From: Bacteroidales bacterium
GTDB lineage: Bacteria > Bacteroidota > Bacteroidia > Bacteroidales > VadinHA17
Length of the DNA: 64,000 nt
Assembly: GCA_003141895.1 (NCBI GenBank)
Contig: PLNT01000003.1
Location: 122,040-186,039, forward strand
Direction: 5' to 3'
This document shows, in pieces, positions 56,368 to 64,000 of this stretch (positions within the stretch are counted from its first letter, which is position 1; each line of letters opens with the position of its first letter). Position numbers and translations under genes: made by a program. Below the pieces are notes generated by a model, which saw nothing but the letters and a program-made list of their open reading frames with translations, had not been told where the DNA came from and did not search any database.

Positions 56368-59085
56368 TCAGTAGCTTCCAACAAGTTCTTTGTGGTTTTT
56401 AAGGTCATTATCAGCTACAATGACAGCAACCCACCTCTCATCGACAGATTCTGTTTTTGCATGCCATACCAGGGTCGCTTTTTTACCTGATTTCAAATCT
56501 ACCTGTTTTGATGGATCTTTGATTTTCAGGTTACTTGTTCTTATGAAGAATTTATGACTTCCACTGCCTTCTATTCTGGCTGTAATTGTAACTTCACCCT
56601 TAGACTTTGACTCTTTTGTAACTTCAAAGATAACTGACCTTTCAGCTTTTTCCTGTTCTAATGAAGGGTTGCTAACATCCCGCACAATCCCGATCCATTG
56701 ACTTACAGGATGTACCCAAACCTCTTTGTATGTCCAGGTGCTCTGTACCGGCCAGTATGGTATGTCACTTTCAGAACGAGTCTGGATACCAACTGGCAAA
56801 GCCCCGGTGATATCTCCTGATGAAAGTGTATATAATGGCGTGAAATCATATCCTTCCCCATACATTGTACTCTGTGAAAACGGATTACGACCAGCTACCC
56901 ATTCAAGCTGATGAACAGCAAGATTTGCCGATTCAGCATCACCACGCAGACGTGCAGCGTAGTTGAGCGATTGCGCCTGAGGGAGAATGGTTCCGAAATG
57001 TCCCCTGTAATCCATCCAGACCGGGAAAATACGAAGGTAATATCCTTTACCCATTGGGATCCCGGTCAGAACCTGCTGACGAAACGACTGCCTCCTGCTT
57101 TCAGGTACCTGGAGATAGTCTTTGTCAGTATAGATAGAAGCAGGCATTACCATATAAGGTTCGGTGAATTTAACAATAGTTTTCAGGTACTCAGAATGTA
57201 AAACTACCGCAGAATACCATTTCATCCAGTCGGGATGATTCGGAAAGGCTTCGCAAAGCAAAGTAAGTGCGGCGATTGGTTCCTGTTCTCTTCCATTATG
57301 GCAATAATGCATGATATGTTTTTTTGAAGGACTGGTGTAAAAGAAGCCGTTCAATGGAATGTCCGTTGGTAGGATTTTGCGTTGTTGTGATTCAAGGATG
57401 AATTTTGCAAGCTCTATTCCTTTGCGTGCATAACAGCTATCCCCGGTAGCATACCACAATTCCACTGAAGCAAGGATACCGGCAGATGCCACTTCGTGTA
57501 GAATATTTCCTGAATCGAAAGTTACACTCCAGGATGCAGTAGAATCCGTTTCTTCATCTAAGACAAGTTTCTCAACAGCAAACTGCCAGTCAGCTTCCGC
57601 CATTTTCAGGGAATATACTGCCAGGCGGGGATCTTTCTCTTTTAAGACTCTGTAAGCAATAGCTTCAGCGGATGAAGCTATAAAATTTGATTTGGGAGTA
57701 TTTTTTGCAATTGATGTAATATCGTCATAATCTCCTATAATTCCGTTTGTTCGTCGGCTGTTTACTGATCCTTCATTCCGGAACCCATCACCAAAACTTG
57801 TTTTTAAAATCCAGTTAAGACCCCAACTGGCCTCTTCAATCAATCGTTTATAAAGCAATGAGTCTCCTTCTTTTTTCTTCATTTGTTCTGCGAAGCTGAA
57901 CATTGCATATACTGCTTCCCCTGTATTACGTAATCCCTGTGTGAAGTCACCTGCGTCGTGCCACCCGCCGTTTATTATTATTCTTTTATCGCCGTGGACA
58001 CAGGTCCAGTCGCGATGGCATTCCCCATGAACGCCAGGAATTGCCATGCCGCATCGTTCATTATAAAAAAAGTTCAATGCGTTCCATAGGGTTTGTTCCC
58101 AGATATCATTATCGATGCGAAACGGTTTCGTAACAGTATAACCTGCTTCAATATGATATGAACCACTTTGTTGAATCTCAGAAAAATCGAGAACCTGGAA
58201 CTTGCCCAGGTGAGATGTAATTGTCTGAACCGGTTTTTTGAGCACCGTTTGACCTGATTTTTCTTCAACAATACTGAATTCACTGACCTTCAGATCATTT
58301 GCTATCGCACTTTTAGGAGAAGCTAACATATACCCGGAATGACTGAATGATATTCGTCCGGGCCAAACAGACCATCCTTCAATATAATCCGGTTCTACTT
58401 TTTCAAGTTCAAGATCATCAAAATAAAAAGATAAAGTGTCGGCAGATTCTGGTTCATTCCCCGACATAATTCCTGATATTTCGAGCTTTGATATTTTATC
58501 ACGAGCGACATTGCCAATTTCCCAGACTACATGATTCCACTCATGGTTTTTCATGTTCACAGTATTCTCGCCCTCCTGTCCGAAAGCTGCTGGCAATTTT
58601 TCCCGGCCTTCATTAAAAAGCCTGATTTCAAGCCAGTTCTGATATGCTCCCGGATTATCGGGATAGATCCATAACGATATCCTGTTGAATTTACTCCAGT
58701 CTTCATTATCGAAAATCCTTCTGATACCAGCATTTCCCCAACCCCGGCCGTTTTTGGGTCCGGGACTGTTCAATTTTGAAGGGAACTTTACAAGAATCGA
58801 TTTGCCGCTGCCATGAGATTCTTTATCTGTAAGCTTCAGTTCAGTAACAGTAGTTTCTGATTCAGCTGTTTTAATGGAAGTTCGTGAATCCACTAATGAA
58901 ATAGCTCCGGTTGAAAAGGGAACCCAATGTTCCAGATTTTCCATACTGTCGAGAACTCTTGTGTCAAGTACTTCTTTGGCAAGCCATCGGGATAATGCAG
59001 AATTCTGAAAATTCACTTTTATCGGCACCTGACCTTTCGTTATTAAACTGAGAGCCAGGATAGGAAAAATTATTATGTACCTCAT
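56368..59085 (-). CDS. Glycoside hydrolase family 9 protein with CBM-like N-terminus
   Basis: About 905 residues from ATG 59085 (MRYIIIFPILALSLITKGQ); the track begins 24 codons earlier. Order: signal peptide, a galactose-binding-like CBM domain (about 45-235), the CelD-type Ig domain (about 245-330), and an (alpha/alpha)6 barrel with GGWHDAGDFTQG, the GH9 catalytic aspartates. GRNPFSQSTMYGEG and the region TYKEVWVHPVSQW are near the expected acid glutamate. Targets of GH9 are mainly beta-1,4-glucans, with some exo-glucosaminidases. A beta-domain tail follows. Specificity is not fixed by sequence alone. Confidence 0.87.
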   Translation of the reverse strand: MRYIIIFPILALSLITKGQVPIKVNFQNSALSRWLAKEVLDTRVLDSMENLEHWVPFSTGAISLVDSRTSIKTAESETTVTELKLTDKESHGSGKSILVKFPSKLNSPGPKNGRGWGNAGIRRIFDNEDWSKFNRISLWIYPDNPGAYQNWLEIRLFNEGREKLPAAFGQEGENTVNMKNHEWNHVVWEIGNVARDKISKLEISGIMSGNEPESADTLSFYFDDLELEKVEPDYIEGWSVWPGRISFSHSGYMLASPKSAIANDLKVSEFSIVEEKSGQTVLKKPVQTITSHLGKFQVLDFSEIQQSGSYHIEAGYTVTKPFRIDNDIWEQTLWNALNFFYNERCGMAIPGVHGECHRDWTCVHGDKRIIINGGWHDAGDFTQGLRNTGEAVYAMFSFAEQMKKKEGDSLLYKRLIEEASWGLNWILKTSFGDGFRNEGSVNSRRTNGIIGDYDDITSIAKNTPKSNFIASSAEAIAYRVLKEKDPRLAVYSLKMAEADWQFAVEKLVLDEETDSTASWSVTFDSGNILHEVASAGILASVELWYATGDSCYARKGIELAKFILESQQRKILPTDIPLNGFFYTSPSKKHIMHYCHNGREQEPIAALTLLCEAFPNHPDWMKWYSAVVLHSEYLKTIVKFTEPYMVMPASIYTDKDYLQVPESRRQSFRQQVLTGIPMGKGYYLRIFPVWMDYRGHFGTILPQAQSLNYAARLRGDAESANLAVHQLEWVAGRNPFSQSTMYGEGYDFTPLYTLSSGDITGALPVGIQTRSESDIPYWPVQSTWTYKEVWVHPVSQWIGIVRDVSNPSLEQEKAERSVIFEVTKESKSKGEVTITARIEGSGSHKFFIRTSNLKIKDPSKQVDLKSGKKATLVWHAKTESVDERWVAVIVADNDLKNHKELVGSY

Positions 59086-59247
59086 TTCGTTAGTAACATG
59101 TGAGTCAATACATATATTATTGGCACAGATCGTCTGACTAAACGACAACCTGACCATTAAAGATAGAATAAAATACTTCCAGAGAAATGATTATAAGGAA
59201 GAAACAAAAAATAAGGAGCAGGACAAAAACACAAAGGATGCTCTATT

Positions 59248-60135
59248 TTAATTCAAAAGATTAATCTTTCGAAGAAAATCATCTGCAGTCTTCAGTATTT
59301 CATCATCATAATAGCGTGAATATTTTGTGTTACCATCGCCCAGATAATGTTTCCTTCCCTCGAACATATGCTGTTCAAAATAATTGCCTTCTTTTTCCAT
59401 GGCAGTTTCAAAAAACTGAACTGTCCATTTAGGAACCTGTTCATCATCGGTTCCATGAAACTCAATCATTGGAGGTAATCCTTTTTTTATATTATGAGCA
59501 GGAGAGATGCTCCATATTTTATTTCTGCGATCTCCCAGCAAGCGATCACACCAGCCCTCAACTGCATTTACGCAAGCTGAAAACAATAGAACCGCATTCG
59601 GGGAACAGCTAATACTGAGATTATCCGATTTTTCATTGTAATCATCAATCATGGCTGTGCATAATGCAAGATGCCCCCCTGCAGATTGACCTGCTGCAAC
59701 TATTTTATTTCTGTCGATATGGAATTTTCCGGCATTTTCCCGAACCCAGCGCATTGCTGATTTAGCATCCATTATACATTCAATCGGGCTAATGGTCTTA
59801 CTCGGGGTTATCCCGTTTTCAATTGACAAACGATAATCTACTGAAAACGTAACAATACCCATTTTCGCATATCGTTCACAGGTTGTAAAAAACTCATTCG
59901 GTGTGCCATATGCCCATCCCCCTCCATGAAAGAAAACAATAGCCGTATTATTCTGTTTTTGAAACGTTTGGCCTGTATAAAAGATATCCACTTTAAGTTT
60001 AAATGTGTCGATTGTTTTGTAGACGTCCTGGATATGAATAACCTGATCACTTGTTTGCACAGGTCGCTTTCCATCTATGGCAGAATAGGATAAAGGAAAT
60101 AAATAAAAGAAAATGAAAATAAGTAGGTTTTTCAT
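59248..60135 (-). CDS. Secreted alpha/beta-hydrolase esterase
   Basis: About 295 residues from ATG 60135 (MKNLLIFIFFYLFPLSYS). Oxyanion HGGGWAYG, nucleophile elbow AAGQSAGGHLAL, acid in FHGTDDEQVP and His in EGRKHYLG are all present. It fits the carbohydrate-esterase/BD-FAE-like branch of the alpha/beta-hydrolase fold (HGGGW type). It may remove acyl groups from the polymer attacked by the neighbouring GH9 enzyme (inference). Confidence 0.9.
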   Translation of the reverse strand: MKNLLIFIFFYLFPLSYSAIDGKRPVQTSDQVIHIQDVYKTIDTFKLKVDIFYTGQTFQKQNNTAIVFFHGGGWAYGTPNEFFTTCERYAKMGIVTFSVDYRLSIENGITPSKTISPIECIMDAKSAMRWVRENAGKFHIDRNKIVAAGQSAGGHLALCTAMIDDYNEKSDNLSISCSPNAVLLFSACVNAVEGWCDRLLGDRRNKIWSISPAHNIKKGLPPMIEFHGTDDEQVPKWTVQFFETAMEKEGNYFEQHMFEGRKHYLGDGNTKYSRYYDDEILKTADDFLRKINLLN

Positions 60136-60221
60136 TGGTCTACAGGACATTAATGATAATTCAATTTTAAGAATCTGGCTAAGTTACCTAGAAAGTCATC
60201 CGTTTTCAATTGAAACACCCA

Positions 60222-61520
60222 TCACTTGGCAACTTTGACACACATTAACCGGCTTTGATCTCTGATCAGGAGTTTGCCATCGGCAAGTGCCAGTGGTGCC
60301 CAGTTTTGATTTGAAGCTTTTTTATCGCCTGGTTCTGGTTTGAGCAAATCTGATGTTGCAACCGGCTTAAAGGCTGTAGGATCAGGCTCAATAAGATACA
60401 GCTTACTGCTTCCATCAGTGCTGAACAGCAAACCATCGGCGAGAATCATGCCACCTTTGTCAAATAATGGTGTCCTTCCGGTTTTCCATTTGATCTGTCC
60501 GTCCATACTCATACAAACAAGGCCATCTTTTCTTTCGTTGGTTGTATACTGACCATAGAAATAGCCGTTAACCAGAACTGGCTGCTGCGTATGTGCACCG
60601 AAATCAGCATTTTTATAAAGTTCTTTAACGCCGTAGCTGCCATCAGCTTTCTTCTCAACTTTTATCATCGCTGCACCGGCCTGGTATCCGCCTGTAATGA
60701 GAATTCTTCCTTCACCGGCATCAACCGGCCCCGGGACTGGAATTCCGCATTGCCAGTTTGTATATTCCCAAAGAATCTTCCCGGTAAGCGGATCAATTCC
60801 AACGATTTTCCCGCCACTGGCGTCTGCTCCGCGACCAGCTGAAGCGGTTATCATAACAACATGGCTGGCTCCGCCAATTTTTATGATTGCCGGACTAACA
60901 TATCCGACTTCTCCAAGAGAAGGTGTCGTCCATTTAACTTTACCGGTGAGTTTTTCATAAGCCACAACTCCTGCTTTAGGAGCCTGAGAAGCCACAATAA
61001 GCAAATCACCATAAACAACAGGACACTGAGTAATTGCCCATCTCGGTATTTCGCCGCCACCAAAATCGGTCCAGACGTTCTTATTCCAGACAGGTTTGTG
61101 GGTGTTGATGTCTATGCAATAAAGATTACCATAAGGACCGCATGAAAAGATCAGATTTCCGTCTATAGCAGGTACGCTTCGTGAGCCTGGAAACATAACA
61201 GATCCGGCAGCAGGATAAGCAAAATTCCATAGTTCTTTTCCACTGGAGAGGTCAAAACATCTCATGTTATCGCCAATCTTATCATCTCTATCCAGTAAAT
61301 AGACCTTTCCGTCTTTGATAACAGGTCCGCCATAACCTATGCCCACATTGGTAGTCCAGAGCACTTCTGGTCCCTGCTGAGGCCATGTACGTAAAATATT
61401 TTTCTGGATTGACACACCATTTCTGTTGGGTCCGAAATACTGAGGCCAGTCTTGTGCATAGATATTCGATATGCAAACTAATAAGACAATAGTCGGTATA
61501 AACATCTTGCATAGCTTCAT
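60222..61520 (-). CDS. PQQ-like beta-propeller protein, secreted
   Basis: About 432 residues from ATG 61520 (MKLCKMFIPTIVLLVCISNIYA); the track's 61538 adds 6 residues. An eight-bladed quinoprotein-like propeller: DWPQYFGPNRNGVS start, then blades such as GYGGPVIKDGKVYLLDRDD and IVGIDPLTGKILWEY. No heme or Ca/PQQ ligand set was seen, so it is probably a structural propeller like BamB-type proteins. Function unknown; periplasmic. Confidence 0.86.
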   Translation of the reverse strand: MKLCKMFIPTIVLLVCISNIYAQDWPQYFGPNRNGVSIQKNILRTWPQQGPEVLWTTNVGIGYGGPVIKDGKVYLLDRDDKIGDNMRCFDLSSGKELWNFAYPAAGSVMFPGSRSVPAIDGNLIFSCGPYGNLYCIDINTHKPVWNKNVWTDFGGGEIPRWAITQCPVVYGDLLIVASQAPKAGVVAYEKLTGKVKWTTPSLGEVGYVSPAIIKIGGASHVVMITASAGRGADASGGKIVGIDPLTGKILWEYTNWQCGIPVPGPVDAGEGRILITGGYQAGAAMIKVEKKADGSYGVKELYKNADFGAHTQQPVLVNGYFYGQYTTNERKDGLVCMSMDGQIKWKTGRTPLFDKGGMILADGLLFSTDGSSKLYLIEPDPTAFKPVATSDLLKPEPGDKKASNQNWAPLALADGKLLIRDQSRLMCVKVAK

Positions 61521-61722
61521 TTTCCGTACTCCTTTCATTTTAAATTTAATATTTAATGATTTAGAATCTCAAGTTTCTAAGATAGAAACTATTATACAAT
61601 AGTTTAACAGTTTTTAGACACACCGGGTAGAATTTTATTATTTTTTAACAAATTAATTTTCACGTGCGGTGTCCAATTACCCAGTTATCAGATAATATAA
61701 ACAACTTATGACATTTTGATAA

Positions 61723-62724
<1,002 letters not shown>

Positions 62725-62738
62725 TTATAATTAAAGTA

Positions 62739-62746
62739 CAAAGATA
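62739..62746 (-). promoter_or_regulatory. -7 promoter element for the aldo/keto reductase
   Basis: Reverse strand TATCTTTG, an exact Bacteroidota -7 element, about 25 bp upstream of the reductase start. No TTTG at the usual spacing, which would fit a promoter needing an activator. Confidence 0.55.
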
Positions 62747-62797
62747 AATCTGAAACAAATCATAAAATAACTAAAACAAAACAATAAATTACGAAAA

Positions 62798-63695
62798 TCA
62801 AACATTTCTGAACTTCAAGGGACTTATCTGAACATGCTTTTTAAAGAAGTTATTGAAATGGGTCACTTCTGTAAAACCCAAAGCATATGCAATTTCAGAG
62901 ACGCTCCAATGACTATGCTTTAACAGGATTTTTGATTCCTGCAAAATGCGTTCAGCTATAACCTGAGATGTTGTTTTTTGTGTTGTCTCTTTTATTGATC
63001 TGTTTAGATGGTTTACATGAATGTTTAACTGGTTTGCAAAATCAGATGCTGAACGCAGGTTGAATCTCTGGTGCAGGTCGTCAATGGGGAACTGACGCTC
63101 CAAAAGTTCTAAAAATAAAACCGAAATTCTTTTGGCAGCGTTTATTTGTTGCTTATCAAAATTTGTTGTTGGCTGAAGTTTCAATGCAAAATGAAGCAGT
63201 TCAAAAACCAGATTCCTTAATACATCGTATTTATGTTGATATTCAGAATTGATTTCTTCAAACATCCGTTCGTAAATGGCAGCAGATTTTTCTACCTGTT
63301 CATCCGATAATTCAAATATATGTGTACCGTTTGGCTGGAATACTGAATATTGATTCAGGTCTCCGTATTGATGGAAAAAATGTTGATTGAAAATACAAAA
63401 GAAACCGTTCCGGACGGTATCAAGATGTTCCCATTTATAAGGTATCTGGGGATTGGAAAAGGAGAGTGCCTGTTTTTTAACCTCCACAACTATATCGGCA
63501 TAATGGACCTGGCTGTTTCCCTTTACAAGCATTATTTTATAAAAATCACGCCGTTTATGGTACAGGCTGAGCCTTGTCCCCGACAAAAGGCTCTAAGTTG
63601 AAGACATTAAAATGCCCGATTTCATTTTTTAAATTATCCGGCATCCAGTCAAATTTTCTTTTATAAAATTCTTCTATTGTTTCAATCTTTTCCAT
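62798..63695 (-). pseudogene. AraC-family regulator split by a frameshift
   Basis: The ORF 63555-63749 encodes, from ATG 63695, the N-terminus MEKIETIEEFYKRKF ... LEPFVGDKAQPVP and hits a stop at 63555. The ORF 62798-63586 continues in another frame from KRRDFYKIMLVKGNSQVHYADI to the end. Bacteroidota AraC proteins of this type read ...PVPYxRRDFYKI... through this point. Inserting one base near 63555 (CCA TAn AAA CGG) restores a single ~298-residue protein. The AraC helix-turn-helix (SVSEIAYALGFTEVTHFNNFFKK) is intact. It is either a real pseudogene or a sequencing error. It would regulate the adjacent aldo/keto reductase. Confidence 0.85.
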
Positions 63696-63788
63696 GCCTG
63701 CAAAATTACAAATTTCAAATAAAATATCATAAAGTACGGGCCATACCATGGCATGATTCTACATAATAACCTGATCCTGAGCCTAGTG

Positions 63789-63804
63789 CCTCGCCATGGC
63801 GAGG
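63789..63804. repeat. 16-bp perfect palindrome
   Basis: CCTCGCCATGGCGAGG, GC-rich in an AT-rich gap that has no gene (63750-64000). Possible dispersed palindrome or operator; nothing else recognised around it. Confidence 0.6.
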
Positions 63805-63981
63805 TCTGAACATATCATCTGTTTATTTATTAGAGGATTTCACAATACAAAGAACGATGGTTGCTGAGAATCTTTATAACAAATTTCAAAGCATTAATTA
63901 CGACTTTCAAACAATTTGAATATATTCACTTTTATCCAACTTTACTTTAAAACCATATTGACATAGTATGAAATGAAAGAG

Positions 63982-64000
63982 GGTGTCTCAAAAGGGCACC
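63982..64000. terminator. Hairpin at the right edge, possibly cut terminator
   Basis: GGTGTC-TCAAAAG-GGCACC, a 6-bp stem (one G-T pair) ending exactly at the window edge. A following T-run, if any, lies outside. It resembles the GGCTGTCTCA terminator at 5727. Confidence 0.4.

Noticed and set aside
61539-61722. Possible hidden gene in the gap before the PQQ propeller gene
   Set aside because: All six frames read by eye are broken by stops and AT-rich; nothing coding seen.

Overview
The window looks like a chromosomal segment of a Bacteroidota bacterium, most likely in or near Bacteroidales. The evidence is low GC, a fused SecDF, a CHU_C-type (type IX secretion) surface protein next to a PorP/SprF protein, the order rlmH / DUF4783 / nadC, many Spase I and Spase II signal peptides, and promoters of the Bacteroidota form TTTG-N21-TATCTTTG. 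No rRNA, tRNA, CRISPR array, prophage or intact insertion sequence was recognised.

Layout. (1) 1-5.9 kb holds a lipoprotein cut by the left edge, then a nitrogen module: a NifA-like sigma-54 activator, a terminator, a -24/-12 type promoter, P-II (glnB), an ammonium channel (amtB) and an outer-membrane barrel, followed by what looks like a 40-codon remnant of glutamine synthetase. (2) 6-11.7 kb holds nadC, a DUF4783 protein, rlmH and a very large NtrY-like membrane histidine kinase. (3) 11.8-22.2 kb is a five-gene same-strand block: a 1227-residue T9SS substrate with tandem Ig-like repeats, PorP/SprF, a PD40/PKD protein, a secreted protein of unknown family, and a beta-propeller/SpoIIE phosphatase. 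This is the best candidate for an under-described system in the window. (4) 22.2-37.8 kb is mostly housekeeping: the rluB-era-der-lipoprotein operon, glmM, secDF, tatA, a LolD-like ATPase, a TIGR02757 protein, trmN6, saccharopine dehydrogenase and mutS. (5) 37.9-42 kb holds a polysaccharide-deacetylase-like protein and a GH2 glycosidase. (6) 42-51.3 kb holds small secreted proteins, an amino-acid permease, and a minus-strand run msrA-msrB-ldh-OYE-SGNH-papain-like protein. (7) 51.6-61.5 kb holds an MFS transporter, a Nudix-type sugar regulator with a candidate operator, a sugar isomerase/epimerase, an SDR, a GH9 glycosidase, an esterase and a PQQ-type propeller. (8) 61.7-64 kb holds an aldo/keto reductase and an AraC regulator broken by a frameshift.

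Several items are absent from the ORF track and were found by reading the reverse strand: the left-edge lipoprotein, the glutamine synthetase remnant, a cysteine-rich aldo/keto-reductase C-terminal remnant at about 55.4-55.5 kb, a short coding-like tail at about 42.7 kb, and the 5' part of the frameshifted AraC gene. Family assignments come from motif recognition only. No database search was run.
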